Of a stretch of DNA of 64,000 nt, positions 36,001-46,990 are shown piece after piece. Location of the stretch: positions 1,178,001 through 1,242,000 of the forward strand of contig JAMXBD010000232.1 in NCBI GenBank assembly GCA_024138025.1, given 5' to 3'. The translations under genes and the position numbers were made by a program. How positions within the stretch are numbered: the stretch's first letter is position 1; every line of letters starts with the position of its first letter. The notes under the pieces are model-generated. The model was not told the origin of the DNA, did no database searches, and was given only the letters and a program-made list of their open reading frames with translations. Source of the DNA: Combretum micranthum (Eukaryota > Streptophyta > Magnoliopsida > Myrtales > Combretaceae).

Positions 36001-38673
36001 ATCTTTTTTTTTCTTTTTTTTTTTTTTCTTTTCTTTTTTCCTATATTGATTTTTCTTATGAAGAAGGTGCATTAAGAATTTTCAAATATTAGGGTATATA
36101 CAATAATTTTGAACTTGTAAGTCTATTCAGGAAGTTGATAGGAGCAAGGTATTTCAACAAGGGTTACGAGGCATATGCAGGCAAGCTCAACGCCTCCTTT
36201 TATACACCACGGGACTATGGTGGTCATGGCACGCACACTTTATCAACTGCTGGGGGTAGTTTTGTTCCGGGAGCAAATGTTTTTGGCAATGGGAATGGTA
36301 CCGCAAAAGGAGGATCTCCTAAAGCCCGTGTTGCTGCATACAGGGTCTGTTATCCACCAATAAATGGCGGTGAATGTTTTGATGCAGACATCCTTGCTGG
36401 ATATGATGCCGCAATTGCAGATGGTGTAGATGTGATCTCGGTGTCGCTTGGTGGTGATTCTTCTGAATATCTTGGGGATGGGATCGCAATTGGATCTTTC
36501 CATGCTGTTAAAGAGGGAATTATAGTTGTCGCTTCGGCTGGTAACTCAGGTCCTCTTCTAGGTTCTGTGTCTAATGTTGCACCCTGGATGTTTACTATTG
36601 GTGCTAGCACACTCGATCGCGAGTTTAATAGTATGATTTCTCTTGGCAACAAGATCCAACTAAAGGTATTTGCGTATTATATGTTTTATCTGCCAGTTTA
36701 TTGGTCTTTTCTTGTTGTTCAAGACGAATTAATCGTGATTTGCACTCTTCTACATTTTTTTATTTTGTTCATAGCATAAAATGATGTGTCTTCTTAAATT
36801 TTCCTAGGAATTTAATCATTCTTGTCAATGAGCGTCCATGTATTTACAAAACTTATCAAATGTGTTTATGTGTTAATAAAACTAATCGGTATGCAATTAA
36901 TAAAATTGGATGCGTTGGTACTGATTCTTGTGAGATTGTTTTCTTTAACAGGGTGCAAGCATCTCGGAAGGTGGTCTTCCAGCTAATAAGTCTTATCCAT
37001 TAGTCAATGCTCGGGATGCTGTCCTTCCAGGAGTGAACTCGAGCGAATCGTGAGTTTGTCAATCTTATCCTTATGTCATTAGATATTTCAAAGAACTTGT
37101 TTGATATTACAAGGATGGATGCTGCTGCATTTTGTGTTCCAATCATGTTAGCCTAACAAATCTACTTGTAATTTTTGTAGCATGTTTTGCAAACCTGACA
37201 CACTTGATCCAGCTAAGGTTAAGGGGAATATTCTGGTCTGCCTTCGTGGTGATAATGGTAGAGTTAACAAAGGCGAGCAAGCTCTTCTTGCAGGTGCAAT
37301 CGGGATGATTCTAGCCAATGATGAAGAGGACGGCAATGATGTCCTTGCAGATCCTCATGTTCTTCCAGCAGCACATCTTACCTATAAAGATGCACAGACT
37401 CTATATGCATATATGAACTCCACCAAGTAATTAGCTCCTCCATTTCTCATATGGTTACCTGAGTCTTAAATATTGATTTTGACAAAATAATTACTTCCAT
37501 AGAACTCCCAATGCCTACATGACAGCCGTGAGAACTGTGTTGGACACAAAGCCAGCTCCATTCATGGCCTCGTTCTCATCTAGAGGACCGAACATGATCG
37601 ATTCATTCATTCTGAAGGTAAATGTTATGATGTGTTTATTGACCTTTTTCGTAATGGTCTAATTTGATGCCAAAGCAGTGCTCAAATGATGTCAAAAAAT
37701 GACCTAATTCGTTTCTTTTGTATAGCCTGATATTACAGCTCCTGGAGTGAACATAATTGCTGCATATAGTGAAGCAGTTGCACCAACCGATGAAGCATTT
37801 GACCATAGAAGAGTACCATACAACACAGAATCAGGCACATCGATGTCGTGTCCTCATGTTTCTGGTATTGTTGGCCTTCTCAAGACCATTCATCCAGATT
37901 GGAGCCCTGCTGCTATCAGATCCGCACTTATGACTACAGGTATCATCATTAGCTCCTTCCTTTGGTGTACTTTCGTTGTCCCTTGTTGATGTCCATGCGA
38001 GACCCTTGTTTTTTCAGGCATATGCCGCAATGCAAGACCATAGTTTTTTAAAACATGAAAAATTCTATCAATTGTTACGTTATGTTAGTGATTTCACATG
38101 TGTTTTCAATGCACAGCAAAGACACGGGATAACACAAGGAAAGCAATGCTAACAGCATCGTTCGAGAAGGCCACTCCATTTGACTATGGGGCAGGTCACG
38201 TGAATCCTAATAGCGCAGCTGATCCCGGTCTAGTATATGACTTGACTGTTGAGGATTACTTGAACTACTTGTGTTCTCGGGCATATAATGCATCTGTGCT
38301 GAAACTCTTTACAAAAGATCCTCATCAATGCACGCAGAATTTTACTATGGCAAGTTTTAACTACCCTTCAATACAAGTTCTTGAGCTCAATGAGACTATT
38401 ACCCTTACTAGAAGGCTTAAAAATGTCGGTACTCCCGGAACATATACAGCAAAGGTAAAGCCACCTCCTGGTGTAATGATTACAGTTCAACCTACGAGCT
38501 TGACGTTTGATAAAATCGGTGAAGAGAAGGTATTCACAATGGAGATTAAGTCCCAAGGACCTGGTAAGCCAGCTGATGTCGTGTTTGGAACTTTGACATG
38601 GTCAGATGGAAAGCATCGCGTGAAGAGTAATATTGCTGTACAGAGCTTCAAAAAATGGAACAAAGCTATTTGA
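33100..38673 (+). CDS. SBT5-type subtilisin-like serine protease, full length, with exon-4 frameshift
   Basis: There are eleven exons: 33100-33183, 33286-33395, 33705-33802, 33929-34092, 35198-35306, 36131-36665, 36952-37049, 37181-37426, 37503-37617, 37726-37939 and 38117-38673. They total 2330 nt, one short of a 776-residue frame. Exon 1 encodes a signal peptide ([16 protein letters not shown]). Exons 2-4 encode an I9 propeptide; Asp151 (NLDTG), His221 (GHGTHT), Asn327 (AGNSGP) and Ser559 (GTSMS) form the active site, counted with the missing base allowed for. A PA domain lies around residues 395-480 and an Fn3-like domain at the end. At 34002-34003 one G is missing (ATGGATTGG where relatives imply ATGGGATTG). 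Uncorrected, translation stops at 34071 after 144 residues. A second AG acceptor two bases downstream (33929-33930) would restore the frame. The family works in the apoplast. This is either an allele-level break, a sequencing error or a recent pseudogene. Confidence 0.9.
34093..35197 (+). other. Long intron 4 of the second subtilase
   Basis: A 1.1-kb AT-rich intron between the catalytic-Asp exon and the GVWPES exon. It has poly-T and (AT)n runs near its start; no insertion with clear ends was recognised. Confidence 0.8.
35307..36130 (+). other. Intron 5 of the second subtilase
   Basis: An 824-bp intron with an (AT)n run at 35630-35650 and poly-T stretches near 35940 and 36005-36040. It corresponds to the intron cut by the left edge of the window in the first subtilase. 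Confidence 0.8.
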
Positions 38674-39510
38674 AGAGAATCATGGGACAAAGGACCTTCT
38701 CCAAATTTTGGGAGTACATGTGGACAGATTCTTTTGAAAATTCTCTGTTAATTATTTCTGAGGAATTTTAGGATTGACATTTTTCTTTTCTACTTCTTCT
38801 TTTCTCGGGGGAATGAGGAATAAGGTAATTCTATATTTTTTTGTTTTTCTTCGTTTGCCACTTACTTAAATTTTGACGTTTGCTTTACCCTTAAATTCTA
38901 TGTAAATTCTAAATATAATTTGATGTGATATTTACTGAGAATTGAAATTGTAGCTGAACCAAAAGGGTTGAATTGAGTAAATTTTATGGCCTTGTCACTA
39001 CCCAACAGTTCATATCATACATAATTGAATTATTAAAATAATAAATATTTCAATTATTATATTTATTTTAATGATTAGATGGTTAATTAGGAAGGTCCGT
39101 CGATGGGACCGTAGAAGCTCTTATCTCATTTCAATGTTACTTGCAAAAGAACTCTTGGAAACGTTTTATCTATAAGTTGATATTTTTCATCTGCAACTTT
39201 ATTGTAATCTCACTTGGATCTTACTGAACTGATGAGGCAAATTTTTTTATAGGCAACAATTTGTCTAGTCCATATACGTGGGATATTCAACTATCGTGGA
39301 GTCAAATTCAAGTAAATACGTAATTGAACACTCGTAGTTTTATGAGTAATTTCCATACATTTCACCCTCAACAAAAATCTTAAACAATGAATGAAAAAAA
39401 AAAAAAAAAGGGCTTCGTCTCAAACCAATTCAGAAATCAGCTCAAAGCTATAACAATCTAGAAAATGGAACCAATTAAAGCATAAAGTGTAGTTTTTGTC
39501 TTCTAAGAGA
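38674..39510 (+). other. 3' UTR and duplicated intergenic DNA after the second subtilase
   Basis: By eye this aligns with 41723-42400. Shared blocks include AAGAACTCTTGRAAACGTTTTAT, TCTGCAACTTTATTG-AATCTC with ACTTGGATCT, and AATGGAACCA..AAAGCATA. The spacer between subtilase and cupin was thus copied with the genes. Confidence 0.75.
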
Positions 39511-39514
39511 GGAA

Positions 39515-39930
39515 TCTAGGATTCTAACAAGCATATTCAATAACAAAGAATGGTACTTCTTTTGCCAACCAATGTTCTTTATATCGACATTCGAATTGTG
39601 CACTCAGGCATGGGTAAGTGGCAATCTTAACAGCGGAAGATGTTTTGAAGAAACATGGATTTTGCTGGATGTACTTACTTAGGAGTTGAAATAATAGAAA
39701 ATCAGTCCATGCCATCGGGATCTGCGATGTTTGAGACGACAAAGAACATTAGAACAATGAACAAATTTCAAGCCTCCACGGTTGTTTCCAAACCCTCTTT
39801 CCATCAACACCAACCGCTTGAACGCGTCCGCTACCCCTAACAATATAAGTGACCTACATGGCGGAGTCACAAGAAAATCCAGGAGAAGACATTGCCCTCC
39901 CATCAAGCCTAACAAGCTAATAATACTTGG
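39515..39930 (-). pseudogene. Truncated bicupin pseudogene
   Basis: This matches the end of exon 2 and the start of intron 2 of the intact cupin gene (42865-43210) in the same orientation. It shares CGTCCGCTACCCCTAACAAT and CACAAGAAAATCCAGGAGAA. On the minus strand the codon matching Gly of VKAGNLF has become TGA, and other substitutions are present. Homology stops near 39916, where DNA leading to a Copia fragment takes over, so exon 1 and most of exon 2 are gone. Exon 3 was not found before 39515. This is the cupin of the duplicated block, destroyed by nonsense mutation and truncation. Confidence 0.87.
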
Positions 39931-39979
39931 GAGTTGGCTACTTTACCACCGGGTAAGAGTGTTGTTGGGTGTTGTTGGG

Positions 39980-41040
39980 TTTATAAGATTATCATGCTGA
40001 TGGTCGTATTGAGCATTATAAAGCCTGACTTGTGGCAAAAGGTTACAATTATGTCCCAGGTGAAGATTGTCATTTTACCTTTTCCCCTGTAGTGAACATT
40101 GGCATTGTAAGTTACTTTTAGCAGTAGCTGCAGTACGAGGCTGAGATTTACACCAAGTTGATGTGAATTATGCTTGTTTGCATGGAGCACTTGATGAAAA
40201 TATATATATGTTGCCACCACTAGGTTGTTATAAAGCTAAAGAAGATCAAGTTTGCCGCCCTTTGAAGTCTTTATACTGTTTAAAACAGGCTTCAAGACAA
40301 TGGAATTTGGAAATTTCTAATTCCCTTCTTCAACAAGGCTTTACACAATCAGCTCATGACCATTCTCTCTTTATCCGGCATGATTCATCAGGTTTTTTAG
40401 TCATCCTATTGTATGTTGATGGCATGTTACTTACCGGAGATGATATGCAAGGAATTTCTGCTTTGAAGCATCAATTAAATATCACTTTTACCATTACAGA
40501 CTTGGGTCTTGCTAGATATTTCTGGGTCTTGAGATTTGTCAAAAATCAGCTGGGATTCTTTTAAATCAGAGAAAGTTGGTTTTAGATTTATTGGTTGATG
40601 CAGGTATGTCCGCCTTTAAACCAGCTAAGGTTCCCTTACCTTCTAATGAAGATCCTACTCGGTATAGGCGTCTAGTTGGACATTTACTGTATCTCACTAT
40701 GACACGGCCAGATCTTTCCTTCCCTGTGCATCAGCTCAGTCAATTTTTGGCTCGTCATGCACGAGCTCATTTGCGTGCATTGTTTCATCCCTTGCGCTAT
40801 GTCAAAGGGACTGTCGATCGAGGGTTGTTTTACTCTTCATCAAGCTCCTTTTGTCTTTGTGGTTTTTCTGACTCCGATTGGGGGCACGTGTTCTTGATCG
40901 CAAGTCTATTTCGGGGTATTGGACTTTGCTTGATGATTTTTTGGTTTCTTAGAAAACATAGGGAAAAAAAAAAGGGAAAAGAAAACCAAAATATTGTTAA
41001 TTGTTACATAATTCCACATAAATACTAAAAAAAAAAAAAA
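39980..41040 (+). mobile_element. Copia-3: truncated reverse transcriptase and RNase H fragment
   Basis: Text resembling Copia RT starts near 39985 with YKADGRIEHYKA-like sequence containing a stop. It continues in an open piece at 40163-40564 (CRPLKSLYCLKQASRQWNLE, LVILLYVDGMLLTGDD, ITDLGLARYFWVLRF) and then RNase H-side text at 40576-40900 (RYRRLVGHLLYLTMTRPDLS, FSDSDWG), which shifts frame before the stop. The catalytic YVDD reads YVDG, so the enzyme is dead. No LTR is seen on either side, and the right edge ends in a 15-base A run (41026-41040). It lies between the cupin pseudogene and the subtilase pseudogene. Confidence 0.85.
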
Positions 41041-41042
41041 AC

Positions 41043-41722
41043 GGAGTGCAATTGCAAAAGTATCTTGACGTTACACTTAAAAATTCGAAGCAAACAAAAG
41101 GAAAGAAAACGAAACGAAACGAAAGACAATGCAGTCTTCCATTTACATTAAAATGTGTTCTAACAAATTTTATCAATTGCTGCATTACGTTATTGATTTT
41201 ACATGTGTTTTCAATGTGCAGCAAAAGCATGGGATAACACAAGGAAAGCAATGCTAACAGCATCATTCGAGAAGGCCACTCCTTCTGACTATGGGCTGGT
41301 CATGTGAATCCTAACAGCGCAATTAATCCCTGTCTGGTATATAACTTAACGGTTGATGATTACTTGAACTATTTGTAGGCTCAAGGATGTGATGAATCCA
41401 TCCTTAAAGTCTTCACTAAAGATCCTCATCAGTGTGCAGCGAATATCAGTTGGGCAAGTTTTAACTACCCGTCAATACAAGTTCTTGTGCTCAATGAGAC
41501 TATTACACTTACTAGAAGGCTTAAAAATGCCGGTACTCCTGGAGTATTGATTATAGTTCAATCTACAAGTCTAAGCTTTCATAAAATCGGTGAAGAGAAG
41601 GTATTTACAATGGAGATTAAGTCCCAAGGGCCCGGTAAGCCAGCTGACTATGTGTTTTGGCATGGTCGGATGTAAAGCATCGTGTGAATAGTAATATTGC
41701 TGTGAAGAGCTTCCATAAGTGA
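41043..41722 (+). pseudogene. Internally deleted subtilase pseudogene
   Basis: The first about 120 bp match the promoter, leader and exon-1 start of the second subtilase (GCAATTGCAAAAG, then TTCCATTTACATTAAAATGT). Just after 41160 the sequence jumps to the last intron (TTTTATCAATTGCTG) and the final exon (41222-41722). Everything coding for I9, the catalytic residues and PA is missing. In the last exon a G is lost (GACTATGGGCTGG), a TAG replaces a Cys codon (TATTTGTAGGCT), and segments are deleted before LIIVQ and near the end. It cannot encode a protease. Confidence 0.92.
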
Positions 41723-42400
41723 AGCTAAGTTATCAGAAGAGAATCATGGGACTAAGGGCCTTCAGTTTTTATGTGTACATATGATGAACAGATTTTTATG
41801 GGAGTTATTAGTTATTCTTTGAGGAATTTAAGGATTGACAAGTTTGTTTTCTGCTTCTTTTCTAAAAAAAAAGGATTCTTGGTTTGCCACTTTTCTTCTC
41901 TTGTCATTTATTTAAATTTCCATGCTTCCTTTACTCTTCAATTGTATTTGAATTCTAGATATAATTTGTTATGATGTTTGTTAAGATTGTTTTGTTATTT
42001 GAAGAGACAGAACTAATTTATATATCCCATCTGACATAAAACAAAATTTTCAATCTTACTTGTGGAAGAACTCTTGAAAACGTTTTATGAAATCCAATAG
42101 CAAAAGCTGTTATTTTTGAATCTGCAACTTTATTGGAATCTCACTTGGATCTCACCAAACTGATGAGACAAACGTTTTCACAGGCAACAATAGACCTTAC
42201 ATGTGAGAGATTCGATTATTATTGAATTGACCTCAAGTAAATACGAATCAAGCAAGTTCAACTCATTATACCCTTCATATAAATCATACACAGAATGACA
42301 AATTTGTATCTTCTCAAACCAATTCAACAACTAACCCAAAGCTATAACATCTCATAAAATCCCAGAAAATGGAACCATTCAAAGCATAGAAGTCATGTAA
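41723..42400 (+). other. Duplicated spacer between subtilase pseudogene and cupin gene
   Basis: It aligns with the 3' flanks at 2610-3010 and 38674-39490 (see shared blocks there). No separate gene is seen; the 67-residue open frame here is spacer. Confidence 0.7.
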
Positions 42401-42530
42401 AGTAACATTAGCTATTTGCTCAAACTCAGCTTACTGCAACCTAAAAGATGTATTTCCTACTAAAAAGAAAGAAGAAAAAGAGGAAAAAAAAAGTTAATAA
42501 TAGAAATATGGTTTATGAATATGTTTGGAC

Positions 42531-44049
42531 TCAATTTGGTGGAGGAAAGAAAATGGCATCTGAAGTTCTTTTGGATCTAAATTGCTTCTCCAAGTCTTCA
42601 TTAATTCCAAACGCTGCCCGCAACACCTCTGGTGACAAAGCCTTCCAAACAGATGTCCTTCCAGCAAGATGTGTGAATATAGGACTGAAACAAAGCAACA
42701 ACGTTAGAAAAGCTTTCGTAGGATTAATTCATATTTAGCTTAATAGGAACTCTTTATTATGAAATATCAGGCATGTAAGCATCAGACAAAAATTCTGACT
42801 AAGTAATGTGGACAGAAGTCATTAGGAGGCAAGCTAAGATTTTAATAGATATTCACTAACTACAAATGGAACTTCTTTGACCAAACAATGTTTTTTATAT
42901 TGACATCATTTGAATTTTGAGTTGTGAAATCAAGCATGAGAACTTCTCTAGATGTACTTACTTGGGAGTAGTAATAATAGAGAACCACTCCATGCCATCA
43001 GGATCTGCAATCTTTGAGACAACATAGAACCTCGGAACAATGAACAAGTTCCCAGCCTTCACAGTTGTTTCCAACACCCTCTTTCCGTCAACACCAACAA
43101 CTTGAACCCGTCCGCTACCCCTAACAATATAAGTAACCTGCAATGCAGAGTCACAAGAAAATCCAGGAGAACACAGTGCACTCCCATCAAGCCTAACAAG
43201 GTCAGCACCCAGACCAACTTCACCAACCAGAGGGAGGTTCTGAGTGTTCAACACAACAACTCTTCCACCCTTAGGAATGTCAACATCAAGTGGTGCTTCC
43301 TCACAATTCAATGCCATGCCATTGCGGTCTTCACCCTTTGGTTCTGGCATGTTAAAACCGGCATCTAACCTGACAATCCAGGCACCAGATTGCTTTCCAA
43401 CAAGGGATCTAACTACATCCTCCTTCAGGTCCCATGCCCGGCTAACAAACTCAGTTGAGAAGCCAGTGAATATACCATTATTACCAGTTAAAAAGAACTG
43501 GGTAAACTCCCCAGTTTTGTGGGCTTTTGATGTATCACCAAGAAACAGAACAATTAATTCTGTATCGTCTTTGTTGTACCACCAGGTAACAACTCCAAAA
43601 GGAAGAGCAATAGCATCACCCTTCTTGATTGCTATAACTTTCTCTTCTGACTCAGGAAGAACAATCCCAGCAACACCACATCCTTTTGAATCCACAACAG
43701 AATATTAGCAGAAAAACAATAAATCAGCATATCAAGATTCCATAAACAAGATCATGCAAATACTTTCCCACGACAATCAAGAATCCAAATAAACAAAGAA
43801 GAGGATAAAAAACTGAGAGATTAATTACAACAGAAAGAAGAGTTGATTATTACCTTGGAGGACATAAGCAACCTTGGAAGAATCAGAATAATGAGGAAGA
43901 GCAAAACCATCCTTGTCAAGAACAAGTTTAGCAGCACCAATGTTGCCTTGATGTAACATAGGAAGCTCTACTGGATCCCATGCATGATATGATCCACCAT
44001 CCCCACCATAGACTTTCTTGGCAAGTCTTGGTGAAAGATCAAGCTCCAT
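42531..44049 (-). CDS. Bicupin protein, legumin/glutelin type-A-like (356 aa)
   Basis: There are three exons on the minus strand: 44049-43854, 43682-42962 and 42684-42531, with GT-AG borders and 1071 nt in all. It starts MELDLSPRLAKKVYGGDGGS and ends RSKRTSDAIFFPPPN. Two cupin_1 barrels are visible, about residues 10-180 and 200-335 (CDSALQVTYIVRGSGRVQ, LFIVPRFYVVSKIAD). The length and the whole text match the small plant family of RmlC-like cupins often labelled glutelin type-A-like (Arabidopsis At1g07750/At2g28680). The germin box equivalent (GFALPHYSDSSKVAYVLQG, residues 48-66) keeps one His and lacks the usual Glu, so metal-based catalysis is unlikely. There is no signal peptide, unlike true 11S storage globulins, so it is probably cytosolic. 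Its role is not established. It lies tail-to-tail with the subtilase copies. Confidence 0.95.
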
Positions 44050-44089
44050 TGTGAAAGGAATCCTAGAATCACACACTTCTACCCTAGAG

Positions 44090-44170
44090 AAGAAGAAGAA
44101 GAAGAATTATATGAGTGAAACAAGAAAAATAGGAGTGAGCAGATTGTAATTTGTTAGGTTGCATTTATAG
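44090..44170 (-). promoter_or_regulatory. Cupin core promoter and leader
   Basis: On the minus strand CTATAAATGC (about 44161-44170) is a TATA box about 115 bp before the ATG. The leader contains a (TTC)n pyrimidine stretch (44090-44106), common in plant 5' UTRs. Confidence 0.6.
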
Positions 44171-46560
44171 AGGGGTTAGGATATATCCAATTCAATCATA
44201 TCTTTTTGGCAAAAAAATAAAATAAACTAAATTTAATCAAATCTTTTTAACTTTACATATTCCAACAAATCTTAATCTGTATTCTTTGAATAGAGTACAA
44301 TCTTTCTTTCGGAGATTATTCCATATGTTTCCATTAGAATCTATCAGCAATAAATCTATTAAAATCCCTTAAACTTACTTTATTAGCTATCTCATATTAA
44401 AGAATTTTTAAAGACTGCTTATTGAGATACAATCCGAATTTTAATTGAGTTAAAAAAGCAAAAGTTTATATATTATTACAAAAAGAATATTCACCTTTTT
44501 AGACTCCACAGTTCTTTTTCTTTTTTGTAATTACGGATTAACCCTTATAAATAAATATTTTTACTATTTTTATCGTCTCTTATTTCAATTACCAACTTAT
44601 TTAATTGGGAGGCATTTTTTAATATTATATTAAAGTGAAAATAATTTTTTTATAGTGTTTTTACTTTTAAAAAAAATTAATTTTCGTATTTTTAATCCTT
44701 TCTCTTACCTTTACTTTACTATATAAATTATTTGTAATTAATGATTCATATATTTATATTATTGACTCCTTTATGCCATTAACTTTGAAAATTATTTGTT
44801 TTAGTTCATTTTAGTGACCCTATCAAAAAAATCGAGTAGAATTGATATGAGTACGATAGTCACATAATAACAAATAATTTAATAAAACAATATTTTGATT
44901 ATAAAAAAATTAAATGATATAATAAAGTAATAAATAATTACAAAAATTAAGAAAAGAAAAAACAATAAAAACAAGTTCTATCGATAGAAACCGAGAAAAT
45001 GAAAATGGAGAGAATCCATAGTCTCCGAGCAGAATAATTCATGGAAAGAAATCAAGAACGCCTTTTTGCTAACTATCGTCCATTTATATTAAAAGGAATG
45101 GAAATAATATACATACATACGTATGGACATATAACCCAATGACACGTGTTTGGTGTCTTTTGTTTATTTTTTCATTATTAAAATGGTATTTGGTATCAAA
45201 ATGCACGTTGACCTTTTTATTCTCTTTCCTATTAACTATATCCATATATCTATAGCTGTATATTTTTATTTTTATCTTTCATATTTGATCTATTTTTAAA
45301 ATTAATGACATACTATATTAGATCGATAGCTATAAGATACACATTCATTCTTTATTTCTCTTTCTATTATCTACATCTATATCTCATATCTTATATACAT
45401 ACATATATATTGCTAAAGAGATATTACTGCATTATTGGTGATTTTAATATATTTATTATTAATAACTATGAATTTCGTGTTTTGCTATATAGTCCTTAGC
45501 TTCATAGAATAAAAGTTTTGATAGAGGGATAATATTGTAAAATGCTAATAAAACTAAAATTAATTATCAATTTCCTCGCTTTTGTAATTGTACACGAACT
45601 GTCATAAATAGAGCTTTTATCCATTCACTATTTTTATATCGTATAACTTATAATATATCTTGCAGCTAATTATATCAAAATGAATAAGTCAAGTTTTGGT
45701 GTTTTTATCAAAATGAATAATTTAAATAAATGGTCGTGCCCACCACTAGCGCATTTATGGTCCGTTTGCCATTCAAAAGATAGCAGAGACTTTTTTCAAA
45801 TATTTTTCAATAAATTATCTATTAAAAATATATATATAATTAAAAAACACATAATAATTTTCATAAAAACATTAAATAGTTCGAATATAAATAAAATATA
45901 ACTATAAATTAAATATTTTTATACATAAAATTTAGATACAAATACAAATAAAAAAAAAACAATCCAAAAGTACCATCTTTTCAATATTTATGAAAGTGTC
46001 ACCTTTTTTAGAATTTTCCCCGAATAGACCAACACCAAACGCCAAGAAAGCACTATCTTTAATATATAATTTTCAAACAATCTTATATATTATATATTGA
46101 TTCAATTATTTACTATTTAATATGTCCCGTAACATGGGTGAGGTGTCTATCACCATTATATTAAAGGGCATAACCTGTATTTAATGGCTTCGGCAAGTTT
46201 CATATCTTTTTTCAATGCTTTTTTTTTTTGGCCAATTTTTTCAACGTTTTATCTTACTAAAAAAACCTTCCAACATAATCATGTGGCATATAAAAGAGTA
46301 TTTTTTATGTGTGTTTGCAAAACTAACCTACAAATCTAAATAACCCTACTCTATCCTGAATAACTACCCATTACTAGTGTTTTATTAAATAATTTTATTA
46401 TTTTATAATTTTCTCTTTCTCTATTTTCTATGTTAACCTTCTTTTTTCTCCTTTTCCTTTTAGATCATATTATTATAATATATAGCTTTAAAACAGAATT
46501 TGGCTTTGGTATACTAACTTTCATCGTTAAGTTGATATTTATTCCTCATAGTAACTAGGA
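44171..46560. other. AT-rich intergenic region right of the cupin gene
   Basis: No gene supported. The short open frames at 45305 and 45680 are low-complexity AT text. No insertion borders were recognised. Confidence 0.5.
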
Positions 46561-46569
46561 CCACAAATA

Positions 46570-46990
46570 AATTGAATCAAAACAGTACAATAATGAGCTT
46601 GAATTCGAGTACAAGTCAAAATTTCAAAGCTCAAACTCTGTTTGAGTTCAACCAAGCTTAATAGTTTAAGCTCAAGTTTGGTTTAAAATAAAATTATATA
46701 ATCTTGAGTTTGACTCGATTAAACTCATTTAAGCTTGATTTATTAAAAAATATATTTTGAATTTTAATTAAAACAATATTAATACCTAAACTCGATTTGG
46801 ATTTAATTAACATTTATACTCAACTCGAGCTCGATAGAACTCCACTCAGTTAGTGAAATAATCGAGTTAAAAAAATAAAGTTGGAATTCGACTCACTAAA
46901 TTATTTGAATAACTCAAGTTCGATTTAACTATTTTCGAATCAAACTTAAGTAAATATTGAGCTAAAGTCAAATAATTTATAAACCAGATT
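46570..46990. repeat. Worn repeat rich in AAGCTCAAG / CTCGAGCTCGA motifs
   Basis: Repeated TTTGAGTTCAACCAAGCTT, ACTCGAGCTCGAT and AATAATCGAGTT-like words resemble the body of the hAT-like element at 50169-50666. No termini were identified, so it is probably a degraded relative. Confidence 0.4.

Noticed and set aside
43102..43708. Plus-strand open frames over the cupin gene
   Set aside because: They are shadows of the intact minus-strand cupin exon 2.
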